DNA from: an uncultured Clostridia bacterium
GTDB lineage: Bacteria > Bacillota > Clostridia > Lachnospirales > Lachnospiraceae
Length of the DNA: 64,000 nt
Assembly: GCA_937895705.1 (NCBI GenBank)
Contig: CALBKM010000027.1
Location: forward strand, 1 to 64,000
Direction: 5' to 3'
Positions 1 through 8,461 of this stretch are shown here, piece after piece (the first letter of the stretch is position 1; the number at the start of each line of letters is the position of its first letter). Both the position numbers and the translations under genes were made by a program. Under the pieces are notes generated by a model. It was not told the origin of the DNA. It was given only the letters and a program-made list of their open reading frames with translations, and ran no database searches.

Positions 1-576
1 AAGGCAAAGGCAAACAACATGCCGAACGACACCATCGACCGCAGTATCAAGAAGGCTGCCGGCGACGGAGACGGTGTCAATTACGAGCAGGTTACCTACG
101 AAGGATACGGCCCGAGCGGTATTGCAATTATTGTAGATGCTCTTACGGACAACAAAAACCGTACCGCAGCAAACGTGCGCAGCGCATTTACCAAAGGTAA
201 CGGTAACATGGGAACCACCGGTTGTGTATCCTTCATGTTCGACAAGAAGGGTCAGATTATCGTGGCAAAGGAAGATTATTCCGGAGACGCAGACGAGCTT
301 ATGATGACCGCTCTTGACGCAGGTGCAGAGGACTTTGTGGAGGAAGAGGACAGCTTTGAAATCCTTACCGATCCGGACTCCTTCAGCGAAGTTCGTGAGG
401 CAATGGAACAGGCGGGTATCGTCATGGTTTCCGCAGAAGTTACCATGATTCCGCAGACCTGGGGAGAGCTTTCCAATGAGGCGGACATTAAGAGCATGAA
501 CAAGCTTCTCGACCTTTTGGAAGAAGATGACGATGTGCAGGAAGTTTACCATAACTGGGATATGCCGGAGGAGTAA
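1..576 (+). CDS. yebC: YebC/PmpR family transcriptional regulator (5' end missing)
   Basis: The reading frame is open from base 1, so the true start lies left of the window; 191 residues are visible. Family members of this kind are about 240 residues, so roughly the first 50 are missing. Visible hallmarks are KANNMPNDTIDRSIKKAAG at the left edge, the YEGYGPSGIA segment, and the glycine-rich NGNMGTTGCVSFMF stretch, followed by an acidic C-terminal domain. YebC proteins are cytoplasmic, were long called DNA-binding regulators, and have more recently been linked to translation of proline-rich sequences. The gene is followed about 80 bases later by gltX in the same direction. The call is secure; the molecular role in this organism is not shown by the sequence. 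Confidence 0.95.
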   Translation, partial: KAKANNMPNDTIDRSIKKAAGDGDGVNYEQVTYEGYGPSGIAIIVDALTDNKNRTAANVRSAFTKGNGNMGTTGCVSFMFDKKGQIIVAKEDYSGDADELMMTALDAGAEDFVEEEDSFEILTDPDSFSEVREAMEQAGIVMVSAEVTMIPQTWGELSNEADIKSMNKLLDLLEEDDDVQEVYHNWDMPEE

Positions 577-605
577 GATTCTGAAATTTAGTTGGATTAA
601 AAATG

Positions 606-630
606 CGCTTGTCGGTTAGGCCGGCAAGCG
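606..630 (+). other. Strong hairpin in the yebC-gltX spacer
   Basis: A 10-bp stem (606-615 with 621-630, one G-U pair) closes a 5-base loop. No T-run follows on the plus strand, so it is not a standard intrinsic terminator. It may protect the yebC 3' end or partly attenuate transcription into gltX. Function is inferred only from structure. Confidence 0.5.
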
Positions 631-657
631 TAATTCATAGAAAAGAGGGAACAAGTT

Positions 658-2124
658 ATGAAAATCAGAACCAGATATGCACCGAGCCCGACGGGAAGAA
701 TGCATGTGGGTAATTTAAGAACCGCATTGTATGCATACGTAATCGCAAAGCACGGCGACGGTGATTTCATTTTAAGAATTGAGGATACGGACCAGGGCCG
801 TTTGGTAGAGGGTGCTGTAGATATTATTTATCGTACCATGGAGACTACCGGTTTACTTCATGACGAAGGTCCGGATAAGGACAAGGGCTTCGGCCCGTAT
901 GTGCAGAGTGAGCGCGTAAAGAGCGGTCTGTACATGGAGTATGCAAAGCAGCTGGTTGAGAAGGGCGAGGCGTATTACTGCTTCTGTACCAAGGAGCGTC
1001 TGGAGTCTTTAAAGACTGCGGTTGAGGGCTCTGAGGACAAAGAGATTACTAAGTACGACAAGCACTGTCTACACCTGTCGAAAGAGGAAATTGAGAAGAA
1101 TTTGGCAGCCGGTATGCCGTTTGTTATCCGTCAGAATACTCCGACGGAAGGCACTACCTCCTTTACGGATGTGCTTTACGGCACCATTACCGTGGATAAC
1201 GCGGAGCTGGACGACATGATTCTCATTAAGTCCGACGGATTCCCGACCTATAACTTTGCAAACGTAATCGACGACCATTTGATGGGCATTACCCACGTAG
1301 TTCGCGGTAACGAGTACCTTTCTTCTACGCCGAAGTATACGAGATTGTATCAGGCCTTTGGTTGGGAGGAGCCGGTGTACATTCACTGCCCGCTCATTAC
1401 CAACGAAGAGCATCAGAAGCTTTCCAAGAGAAGCGGTCATTCCTCCTTTGAGGATTTGGTAGAGCAGGGCTTTGTTACCGAAGCAATCGTAAACTTTACC
1501 GCACTTCTCGGTTGGAGCCCATCTGTAAACGAGGAGATTTTCACGCTGCAGGAGTTAATCGAGCAGTTCGATTACACCCACATCAGCAAGTCCCCGGCAG
1601 TGTTCGATATGACCAAGCTTCGTTGGATGAACGGCGAGTATTTAAAGCGTATGGATTCTGAGAAGTACTATGAGCTTGCTATGCCGTATATTAACGAAGT
1701 AATCACGAAGCCGTACGACAAGAAGGCAATCGCAGACCTTGTAAAGACCAGAATCGAGACCTTGCTTGATATCGCCGGTCACATTGATTTCTTCGAGGCG
1801 CTTCCGGAGTACGACACCGAGATGTATGTCCACAAGAAGATGAAGACCACCAAGGAGTCTTCCCTTGGCGTATTAAAGGATTTGCTTCCGCGTCTTACGG
1901 AGCTTTCCGACTACAGTGTTCCGGCAATCGAGGCAGTTTTAATGGGCTATGTGCAGGAGAAGGAAATCAAGAACGGACAGGGCTTATGGCCGGTTCGTAC
2001 CGCAGTTTCCGGTAAGCAGATGACCCCGGGCGGCGCTTACGAGATTATGGCGATTCTCGGTAAGGATGAGAGCTTAAGACGTATCGAGAAGGCGATTGCG
2101 CTTTTAGAGAAGGAAGTACAGTAA
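658..2124 (+). CDS. gltX: Glutamate--tRNA ligase
   Basis: Class I aminoacyl-tRNA synthetase that charges tRNA-Glu, and in many Firmicutes also tRNA-Gln, with glutamate in the cytoplasm. The 488-residue length is normal for the family. The HIGH-like motif is PSPTGRMHVGN at about residues 9-19 and the KMSKS-like motif is KLSKRSG near residue 254. The catalytic Rossmann domain is followed by the helical anticodon-binding region. The ATG at 658 is preceded by a GA-rich ribosome site (GAGGGAAC). It is transcribed with yebC or from the short spacer, and a clear terminator closes it. The sequence does not show whether the enzyme is discriminating or non-discriminating. Confidence 0.97.
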   Translation: MKIRTRYAPSPTGRMHVGNLRTALYAYVIAKHGDGDFILRIEDTDQGRLVEGAVDIIYRTMETTGLLHDEGPDKDKGFGPYVQSERVKSGLYMEYAKQLVEKGEAYYCFCTKERLESLKTAVEGSEDKEITKYDKHCLHLSKEEIEKNLAAGMPFVIRQNTPTEGTTSFTDVLYGTITVDNAELDDMILIKSDGFPTYNFANVIDDHLMGITHVVRGNEYLSSTPKYTRLYQAFGWEEPVYIHCPLITNEEHQKLSKRSGHSSFEDLVEQGFVTEAIVNFTALLGWSPSVNEEIFTLQELIEQFDYTHISKSPAVFDMTKLRWMNGEYLKRMDSEKYYELAMPYINEVITKPYDKKAIADLVKTRIETLLDIAGHIDFFEALPEYDTEMYVHKKMKTTKESSLGVLKDLLPRLTELSDYSVPAIEAVLMGYVQEKEIKNGQGLWPVRTAVSGKQMTPGGAYEIMAILGKDESLRRIEKAIALLEKEVQ

Positions 2125-2160
2125 GGAAATTTGGTTAAAAAATGTAGTATAAAGAGAATG

Positions 2161-2197
2161 ACACCCTTGCAGACAGAAGTTTGCCAGGGTGTTTTTT
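2161..2197 (+). terminator. Intrinsic terminator of gltX
   Basis: ACACCCT (2161-2167) pairs with AGGGTGT (2186-2192) and runs straight into six T residues. It lies 36 bases after the gltX stop. Confidence 0.85.
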
Positions 2198-2285
2198 CAT
2201 GTTTATAGAAAAAGTAGTAGGACTGGAAAGAAGAATATGGTATAATGATTTTTAAGGTTTTATCTATGGAGGCGGCGTATCCTAT

Positions 2286-2351
2286 ATGTTTGTGAATGAT
2301 GAAGGTAAACGGTTTGTGAAGCGTATCAGTGATATGTCGTATTTGGGATAA
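2286..2351 (+). CDS. Possible 21-residue leader or remnant ORF
   Basis: A short frame starts at ATG 2286, about 13 bases after a GGAGG-like site, and ends just before the hydrolase gene. A TATAAT-like -10 lies at 2241-2246 but has no convincing -35. The peptide (MFVNDEGKRFVKR...) resembles nothing I recognise. It could be a leader peptide, the remnant of a decayed gene, or chance. Confidence 0.2.
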   Translation: MFVNDEGKRFVKRISDMSYLG

Positions 2352-2363
2352 GGGGGATGCAAG

Positions 2364-3437
2364 ATGAGTATCACATTACCAAACTACGTAACAGGTACCT
2401 ACGCGGTAGGTACGGAACGATTCACGGTAACAGACGATTCCAGACAAGAAGTTTTGGGTCCAAAGTGCGGTCCTCGAAAGTTAGAAGTGCGTTTGTTTTA
2501 TCCGGTGAACAAATCTGCGGTAGAAGGAAAGGAACGAATGAAGCTGTCGGAGGAACGAGTACAGGCCATACAAAAGGCTTGTATGGTAAAGACGTTACCG
2601 GAAGAGCTTGTGAGTCCGGAATGTTATACGGGGGTGCCGCAGGCAGAAGGAAAGTTCCCGCTTGTACTGTACAGTCACGGATATGGGAGCGGAGTCACGG
2701 AAGGAAATTGTCTTCTTTGCTGTGAACTGGCATCACACGGATATGTGGTAGCTTCTATCGGACATGCCTACGAGGCTGCAATTTGTGAGTTTGACGACGG
2801 AACGGTTGCCTTGTACGATAAGGAGATTAAAATTCAGACCGGCGGGATCAAATCCTTCTTTGCACAGATGAAGCTGGTGCGGATGGATGCGGAAGAGGAA
2901 GAAGTCTATGCCTATTTTGATGAACTGCAAAAGAAGTATATGGGATTTATGCTGGGGCGTTTGCCGGAGTGGGGAAAGGACAGCCTCCTCGTCATTGAGG
3001 CACTGAAAAAGTCTTATGGCGACCGGGTCGATTTTTCCAAAGGAATCGGGGCTACGGGACATTCCTTCGGCGGAAATGTGGCGTATTGGCTTTGCCAGTA
3101 TTCCGAGGAGGTTACCTGCGGAGCAAACATTGACGGCGGTGTGTTCGGCGATTATACGGGAATGGTGATGAAAAAGCCTTTCCTGCAAATCGGATGTAAA
3201 ACGAACCGCAATTTTGAAATAAAACCGCTACTGGATACGGTGGCACCGGTGAGGTATGAAGTTTTTGAAGGCATAACCCATGCGGGCTTTACGGATATGA
3301 AGTTTATGTATGAGCCGGATTCCCCGAAGGCAAAGATGGTGGTGGGAAAGACGGACGGATGTGAAATGCACAGGAGGCTGGCGGACTTGCATTTGGATTT
3401 TTTTGGGGAATATTTGCGAGGAGAAAACAGAGGTTAG
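2364..3437 (+). CDS. Alpha/beta hydrolase, PAF-acetylhydrolase/dienelactone hydrolase-like
   Basis: 357 residues with the alpha/beta-hydrolase pattern. The oxyanion-side strand reads LVLYSHGYGSG (about residues 99-109), the nucleophile elbow is GATGHSFGGN (GxSxG), and a late histidine lies in GITHAGFTDM. The arrangement, with N-terminal LFYP and a long insertion before the elbow, resembles the PAF-acetylhydrolase isoform II family, whose members cleave short or oxidised acyl esters. No signal peptide is seen, so it is probably cytoplasmic. ATG 2364 has GGGGGATG upstream. It is the first gene after the gltX terminator and opens the long run of small enzyme genes. The natural substrate is unknown. 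Confidence 0.8.
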   Translation: MSITLPNYVTGTYAVGTERFTVTDDSRQEVLGPKCGPRKLEVRLFYPVNKSAVEGKERMKLSEERVQAIQKACMVKTLPEELVSPECYTGVPQAEGKFPLVLYSHGYGSGVTEGNCLLCCELASHGYVVASIGHAYEAAICEFDDGTVALYDKEIKIQTGGIKSFFAQMKLVRMDAEEEEVYAYFDELQKKYMGFMLGRLPEWGKDSLLVIEALKKSYGDRVDFSKGIGATGHSFGGNVAYWLCQYSEEVTCGANIDGGVFGDYTGMVMKKPFLQIGCKTNRNFEIKPLLDTVAPVRYEVFEGITHAGFTDMKFMYEPDSPKAKMVVGKTDGCEMHRRLADLHLDFFGEYLRGENRG

Positions 3438-3472
3438 GCTGCCGTGTATGGGGAGCCTTTGAGGAGGACTAT

Positions 3473-4003
3473 ATGATTATACTGATTGCCGGTGCATCCC
3501 ATACGGGAAAGACCGCTTTGGCACAAAAACTATTGGAGAAATATCATTACTCGTATGTGTCCATTGATCACATCAAAATGGGGCTGATTCGTAGTGGGCA
3601 GACGACACTGACACCCTGCAGTGATGACCGTGCATTGACCGATTATCTATGGCCCATTGTACGGGAAATGATTAAGACTGCCATTGAGAATAACCAGAAC
3701 TTAATTGTGGAAGGCTGCTACATTCCGTATGACTGGAAGCGTAGCTTTGGACCGGAGTATTTGAAGGAAATTAAGTATGTTTGTTTGGTGATGAGTGAGA
3801 GGTATATCCGGGAGCATTTTGCGGATATTAAGAAGTTTGCAAGTGTCATTGAGGAGCGGTTGGATGACTCGGATTGTACGATGGAGTCGGTATTGCAGGA
3901 TAATGCAGAGGTGCTTCGGGAGTGCAAGAAATATGGGGTGAACTATGTGTTGATTGATGAAGAGTATCCGGAGGATGTGGACTTAGAGACGCTGTTTGAA
4001 TGA
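3473..4003 (+). CDS. P-loop nucleotide kinase-like ATPase
   Basis: 176 residues with a Walker A motif right at the N-terminus (GASHTGKT, residues 7-14), followed by VSIDHIKMG, where small kinases carry the acceptor-binding Asp. A LIVEGCYIP strand matches the second core strand of the adenylate-kinase/zeta-toxin fold. The size suits a small-molecule kinase rather than a motor ATPase. The start has GAGGAGG at a good distance. The substrate is unknown. The gene sits 16 bases before an isomerase gene, suggesting co-expression. Confidence 0.7.
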   Translation: MIILIAGASHTGKTALAQKLLEKYHYSYVSIDHIKMGLIRSGQTTLTPCSDDRALTDYLWPIVREMIKTAIENNQNLIVEGCYIPYDWKRSFGPEYLKEIKYVCLVMSERYIREHFADIKKFASVIEERLDDSDCTMESVLQDNAEVLRECKKYGVNYVLIDEEYPEDVDLETLFE

Positions 4004-4018
4004 TAGAGGAGAATACAT

Positions 4019-4840
4019 ATGAAAAAGATTTTATGCTCCACGGGAGCACTTATCGGAATTCCAAACGGAAGAGATTACAGATTGTTGGAACCGCTTAGTA
4101 AGCAACTGACCTGTGACGGATTTGAGTTTATGATGTATTCCTCCTGGTATGAAAAGAAAGAGGAGATAAAAGCGTTTTTGCAGGAGTTAAAGCTGTTTAT
4201 TCCGGTGTTTCACTGTGAGAAAAGTATCGGCGAGTACATAAGCAAGGGAAACCCGGAGGAGCTTGCGGAGGCATTCCGGCGGTTTGAGGTTAACTGTGAT
4301 TTGGCGAAGGCCATCGGTGCAGAAAAACTGGTACTTCATTTGTGGAGCGGAATGGTGTCCGATTCCAACTTTCAGAGCAATCAGGCGGCATACCCGCGTC
4401 TTCGGGAGATTGCGGAGTCCTACGGCCTTGTGCTTGGAATTGAAAACGTGGTTTGCAATGTGGAAAATCCGATGAAGCACTTATGTGAACTTCGGGAAGC
4501 ATATCCGGAGCTCCACATTGTGTTTGATACGAAGATGGCGGCGTTCCACGAGGAACTGGAGCAGTTGTATGAAAAGGAGTACGAGTGGCTTTGGAAGGAC
4601 GGACATATCTGCCATTACCATGTGAATGATTACAACGGTGGTTACATGGATTGGGCAAACCTTCGTACCTTGCCGATTGGGGCGGGGAAGTTGGATTTTG
4701 AGCGGTTCTTTGACTTTATCAGGGAAATCGGTTACGAAGGGGATTATACTCTGGAAGCAACGGCGTTTAACAGTGAAGGTATTGTGGATGTGGAGATGGT
4801 GAATGAGCAGGTTGCGTATGTCAGGGAGCACATTGGGTAG
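4019..4840 (+). CDS. Sugar phosphate isomerase/epimerase-like TIM barrel, copy 1
   Basis: 273 residues of the AP-endonuclease-2/xylose-isomerase-like TIM-barrel family. Family-type metal and active-site segments are visible: GAEKLVLHLWSG, the GIENVVCN strand with its Glu, VFDTKMAAFH, and HYHVNDYNGG with metal-type His and Asp. The family includes sugar isomerases, epimerases and endonuclease IV; the short form without DNA-binding loops fits a sugar or polyol substrate. ATG 4019 follows GAGGAG. A close paralogue lies at 6336-7175, and stretches are nearly identical even at DNA level, so this is a duplicated gene. The substrate cannot be read from sequence. Confidence 0.8.
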   Translation: MKKILCSTGALIGIPNGRDYRLLEPLSKQLTCDGFEFMMYSSWYEKKEEIKAFLQELKLFIPVFHCEKSIGEYISKGNPEELAEAFRRFEVNCDLAKAIGAEKLVLHLWSGMVSDSNFQSNQAAYPRLREIAESYGLVLGIENVVCNVENPMKHLCELREAYPELHIVFDTKMAAFHEELEQLYEKEYEWLWKDGHICHYHVNDYNGGYMDWANLRTLPIGAGKLDFERFFDFIREIGYEGDYTLEATAFNSEGIVDVEMVNEQVAYVREHIG

Positions 4841-4852
4841 GAGGAGTTTGAT

Positions 4853-5056
4853 ATGTTATTGGAGATAATGGAAATAGCAGGATTTGTGTATTATTATACT
4901 TGGTTTATTTGGCCATTCGCATTTGTTTTCGCATTGGGAAACGGAATAAAAGAGGTAATCGAAACGAAGAAAGTTTATAATAAGGGACTTATTGGTGCAG
5001 GGATAGCGTTGTTGTTTATTCTGGCAGGGATAGCACTTCCGGACCTTCGGAGTTAG
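4853..5056 (+). CDS. Small two-segment membrane protein
   Basis: 67 residues with two hydrophobic stretches (about 8-30 and 46-63) separated by the charged segment KEVIETKKVYNKG. It starts 12 bases after the isomerase stop behind GGAGG. I do not recognise the family. The position and ribosome site support a real gene. Confidence 0.6.
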   Translation: MLLEIMEIAGFVYYYTWFIWPFAFVFALGNGIKEVIETKKVYNKGLIGAGIALLFILAGIALPDLRS

Positions 5057-5094
5057 AAGAAGTATATGGATGAGTTTCGGGAAAAGAGGAAGAG

Positions 5095-5673
5095 ATGAGA
5101 ACAAATGTCTATTTTATACGTCATGCGGAACCGAATTACGATAACCATGACGATATGACACGCGAACTTTCGGAGAAGGGACTCAAGGATCGAACCCTTG
5201 TGACAGAGTTTTTACGGGATAAACAGATTGATGCGGTATTGTCCAGTCCGTTTAAGAGGGCTGTTGATACGGTACAGGACTTTGCGGAAAAGCATGGATT
5301 TGAGATTGAGGTCGTAGAAGATTTTAGAGAACGTCGCATTGATAATTGCTGGTTAGAGGATTTTAAAGGGTTTTGTAAAAAGCAGTGGGAGGATTTTAAT
5401 TATAAGTTGTCAGATGGAGAATGCTTACAGGAGGTTCAGACGAGAAATATTACAGCATTGAAGGATGTGTTAAAGCGATATGAGGGAAAGAATCTTGTGG
5501 TGGGAAGTCACGGAACGGCCTTGAGTACAATCATCAATTATTATGATAAGTCCTTCGGATATACCCAGTTTGAGGAAATACGCGGACTGATGCCTTGGGT
5601 AGTGCAGTTTTGTTTTGATGATAATGTGTGCGAAGAGATTCGGACTTATAATGTGTTTGAGAACCAGATTTGA
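5095..5673 (+). CDS. Histidine phosphatase family protein, copy 1
   Basis: 192 residues with the phosphohistidine motif FIRHAEPNYD (His-10) near the start and a second catalytic histidine in VVGSHGTALS near residue 140. The SSPFKRAVDT segment supplies the usual arginine. This is the phosphoglycerate mutase-like superfamily, which dephosphorylates sugars, nucleotides or cofactors through a phosphohistidine. A second, more divergent member lies at 7839-8432. The protein is cytoplasmic and its substrate unknown. The gene is in line with its neighbours, with short spacers. Confidence 0.85.
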   Translation: MRTNVYFIRHAEPNYDNHDDMTRELSEKGLKDRTLVTEFLRDKQIDAVLSSPFKRAVDTVQDFAEKHGFEIEVVEDFRERRIDNCWLEDFKGFCKKQWEDFNYKLSDGECLQEVQTRNITALKDVLKRYEGKNLVVGSHGTALSTIINYYDKSFGYTQFEEIRGLMPWVVQFCFDDNVCEEIRTYNVFENQI

Positions 5674-5691
5674 TAGGATAGAGGTGACTAT

Positions 5692-6309
5692 GTGAGTAAC
5701 CCGTGGAAAGAAATTAAGTTAGACGATTATGAAAATCATATGAGTTTGGAGAGCGTGTATCAACTTCAAAGACTAAGCGAAATGATGAGGGAACAGTTCC
5801 TAGTGTATGATGTTGAAAGTATTATGATTCTTGGTATAGCCGGCGGAAACGGACTTGAACATATCGATAAAGAAAGAATCAGGAAAGTATACGGAGTGGA
5901 TGTGAATCAAAGCTTTCTTTCGGCATGTAAAAAGCGCTACGAAGAGCTTGGAGATGTGTTTGAAGCAATTTGTGCCGATTTGTTGGAGGATGGTTTGCAG
6001 TTGCCGGGGGCGGAATTACTTGTGGCAAATCTGTTAATAGAGTATATCGGGTATGAATGTTTTCAAAAAGTGGTTGGTTTGGTAAAGCCACGCTATGTTT
6101 CTTGTATCATACAAATCAATACCGGAGACTCCTTTGTGTCGGATTCTCCGTATTTGCATGCCTTTGATTGTCTGGAGACGGTGCATCATCAGATGGAAGA
6201 TGAGGCACTTATAAACTGTATGTTTGAGATGGGGTATCGGAAGGTAGAGCAGTTGGAACAGGAGCTGCCGAATGGGAAGAAGTTTGTAAGAATTGATTTT
6301 TTAAGATAA
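5692..6309 (+). CDS. Class I SAM-dependent methyltransferase-like protein
   Basis: 205 residues. Motif I appears as IMILGIAGGNGLEHID (SAM-binding glycine loop), followed by an acidic strand end in KVYGVDVNQ and a motif-II-like EAICADLLEDG, the usual Rossmann methyltransferase order. I prefer GTG 5692 as start because GAGGTGAC lies just upstream; the ATG two bases earlier is followed at once by a stop. The substrate is unknown and the closest subfamily unclear. It lies between a phosphatase and the second isomerase copy. Confidence 0.7.
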   Translation: MSNPWKEIKLDDYENHMSLESVYQLQRLSEMMREQFLVYDVESIMILGIAGGNGLEHIDKERIRKVYGVDVNQSFLSACKKRYEELGDVFEAICADLLEDGLQLPGAELLVANLLIEYIGYECFQKVVGLVKPRYVSCIIQINTGDSFVSDSPYLHAFDCLETVHHQMEDEALINCMFEMGYRKVEQLEQELPNGKKFVRIDFLR

Positions 6310-6335
6310 TGTCAAGATAAAGGAAACTAGGAAGA

Positions 6336-7175
6336 ATGAGTAAAATTTTATGCTCCACAGGAGCAATCATCGGCAAACCGTCCGTGGACAATTTTACACT
6401 GTTAAAGAAGCTATCTACGGAGTTGACCTGTGACGGATTTGAGTTTATCATTGAGTTTCACATGTACGAAGCGGGATACGAGGACGTGGAGGAACAAAAA
6501 CGTCTTTTGAAGGAATTAAACCTTTGTATTCCGGTGGTTCATTGTGATAAAATGGTAGGAGAATACATAAGCATTGGCGGAGAAGAAAAGACGACGGAGG
6601 CCTATCGGTTGTTTGAGATAAACTGCGATTTTGCAAAGGACATCGGTGCAGAGAAACTGGTGCTTCATTTGTGGGGAGGTCGGGCTTCAGACGGACAGAT
6701 ACAAAATAATATTGATGCATATCCGCGCCTGAAGAAAATTGCGGACCGGTATGGGTTGGACTTACTGGTAGAGAATGTGGTTTGTAACACCGAGAATCCG
6801 ATGAAGCATTTATGTGAACTGAGAGATGCATACCCGGATATTCATTTCCTGTTTGATACGAAGATGGCGGCCTTTCATGAAGAACTGGAGCAGTTGTATG
6901 AAAAGGAATATGACTGGTTGTGGAAGGAAGGTTATATTCGCCACTATCATGTAAATGACTATGCCGGTGGTTATATGGATTGGGCAAACCTGTCGGCACT
7001 TCCGGTAGGAGCCGGGAAACTGGATTTTGAGCGTTATTTTGCCTTTTTAAGAAGTACCGGATATGACGGGGATATTACCACCGAGGGCGTGGCTTTTGAT
7101 GAGGAAGGAAATGTGGATGTGAAGTTGTTAAATAAGCAGTTTGACTATATTAGGGAGAAGCTATTTGGACACTAA
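6336..7175 (+). CDS. Sugar phosphate isomerase/epimerase-like TIM barrel, copy 2
   Basis: 279 residues, a close paralogue of the protein at 4019-4840. Shared blocks include KILCSTGA, LTCDGFEF, GAEKLVLHLW, ENVVCN, NPMKHLCELR, FDTKMAAFHEELEQLYEKEY and GGYMDWANL; differences cluster near residues 40-60 and the C-terminus. The same TIM-barrel metal-site residues are present (Glu in LLVENVVCN, His/Asp in HYHVNDYAGG). Conserved catalytic residues in both copies suggest both are active, perhaps on related substrates. The two copies are separated by a membrane protein, a phosphatase and a methyltransferase. Confidence 0.8.
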   Translation: MSKILCSTGAIIGKPSVDNFTLLKKLSTELTCDGFEFIIEFHMYEAGYEDVEEQKRLLKELNLCIPVVHCDKMVGEYISIGGEEKTTEAYRLFEINCDFAKDIGAEKLVLHLWGGRASDGQIQNNIDAYPRLKKIADRYGLDLLVENVVCNTENPMKHLCELRDAYPDIHFLFDTKMAAFHEELEQLYEKEYDWLWKEGYIRHYHVNDYAGGYMDWANLSALPVGAGKLDFERYFAFLRSTGYDGDITTEGVAFDEEGNVDVKLLNKQFDYIREKLFGH

Positions 7176-7187
7176 GGAGGAGATTAT

Positions 7188-7829
7188 ATGTTACCACCAA
7201 GCCAATTTTTTAAACTTGTAGAGGAGCAAAACAAGAAAAATTCGAGACCACACATCATCAAGGAGTACAGGACAATTAAAGAATACTATCCATGGAGAAC
7301 GGTTGCAATTCCGGCAGTGTTTCCGGTCATCGGCTTTTTCTTGTTTGTAAAATCTGCGGCGGATTTTTCGAGAGCGTTTAAGCTTGGCGGCGTGTTCTAT
7401 TTGATTCTTGCGCTTATTTTTGCGGGAATCGGAATTATGTTTGCTTATCCGTCAAAGAGTGATTTTTCTTCTTGTAAGCGTTTGCGGGAAGCAAGAAAGA
7501 CGGCGGAAAACCGCGGAAAGCGTTACCATGGAACAATACTGGGGTATAAGATGAATGTGGCGGGCGTGGTTCCTCCCGCAAAAAGCGGTGGTGCTCCGGC
7601 AATTTGTTTGACCTATGTGCTTGAGGTGGAGTATTTGGAAGACAACAGATACAAGACGATAGAAACGCAGGAAATGAAATACCATCCGAATGCGGTATTA
7701 AAGGGAACTAAGTGCGACGTATGTGTTTACGAGGGAGAGTATTTTGTTTGTAATTTTGAACTTCGTACCGGAGGTAAGGATGGTGTGGCGGAGATTCCGC
7801 AGAGCGGAGTGGTCGGCGGAGAGAAGTAG
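7188..7829 (+). CDS. Membrane protein of unknown function
   Basis: 213 residues. A charged N-terminal region is followed by two membrane helices (about residues 40-57 and 66-84), then a soluble C-terminal part with beta-rich segments such as RGKRYHGTILGYK and ICLTYVLEVEYL. That pattern resembles DUF3592-type proteins, but I cannot name the family. A GGAGG site lies before ATG 7188, and the spacer to the next gene is only 9 bases. Confidence 0.6.
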   Translation: MLPPSQFFKLVEEQNKKNSRPHIIKEYRTIKEYYPWRTVAIPAVFPVIGFFLFVKSAADFSRAFKLGGVFYLILALIFAGIGIMFAYPSKSDFSSCKRLREARKTAENRGKRYHGTILGYKMNVAGVVPPAKSGGAPAICLTYVLEVEYLEDNRYKTIETQEMKYHPNAVLKGTKCDVCVYEGEYFVCNFELRTGGKDGVAEIPQSGVVGGEK

Positions 7830-7838
7830 AGGTTTAAA

Positions 7839-8432
7839 ATGAAACTATTTTTTGTCAGACACGGAAAAGATGATGAGAACTTTCGTGGCGGTTGGAGTAA
7901 CCTTGGATTGATGCCGGAGGGTGCGGAACAAGCCAAGCGGCTTGCGACACTTTTGAAGGAAAAGAAAGAGGAATATGGGATAAAGAAGATACTATCCAGT
8001 GATTTAGTGCGTGCGAAGGAAACTGCTGAGATACTTGCGGAAGCATTGGGGGTGCCGGTGACAACCGATGTGGAACTTCGGGAGGCGGACAACGGAAGTT
8101 TGGCAGGAATGCCGAATGCAGAGGCATTAGAAAAGTATCCCGGCGTGTTTTGGAGTATGTTAAAACCGGACGAATGTTATCCGAACGGTGAAAGCCCGAA
8201 TATGTTTTTTTCGCGGATAAAGGAATGGTTTGAAACGTTCTTAGGCGAGTGTAAGGATATGGATAGTAATGTTTTGGTGGTGACTCATGGCGGAGTTATC
8301 AATGTGGTGTATCACTTGGTAAAGGGCATGGAATGGAGCAATGCGAAGAAGCCGATTTCGGTGGGAAATTGCAGTGTGCATGTGCTGGATACGGAGAGAA
8401 TGGAGATTTGTGAGGAGAAGGTAAAGTCTTAG
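7839..8432 (+). CDS. Histidine phosphatase family protein, copy 2
   Basis: 197 residues. FFVRHGKDDEN at residues 4-14 is the phosphohistidine RHG motif, SSDLVRAKETAEI supplies the phosphate-binding arginine, LREADNGSLAG is the acidic-loop region and VVTHGGVINVV holds the second catalytic histidine. This is a more canonical member (phosphoglycerate mutase, CobC or broad-range phosphatase type) than the copy at 5095. The substrate is not predictable from sequence. The start has GAGGTTTAAA upstream, a weak site, and probably depends on translation from the preceding gene. Confidence 0.85.
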   Translation: MKLFFVRHGKDDENFRGGWSNLGLMPEGAEQAKRLATLLKEKKEEYGIKKILSSDLVRAKETAEILAEALGVPVTTDVELREADNGSLAGMPNAEALEKYPGVFWSMLKPDECYPNGESPNMFFSRIKEWFETFLGECKDMDSNVLVVTHGGVINVVYHLVKGMEWSNAKKPISVGNCSVHVLDTERMEICEEKVKS

Positions 8433-8461
8433 TAATAGTGGTAACGGAAGGAGTAAGGAAT

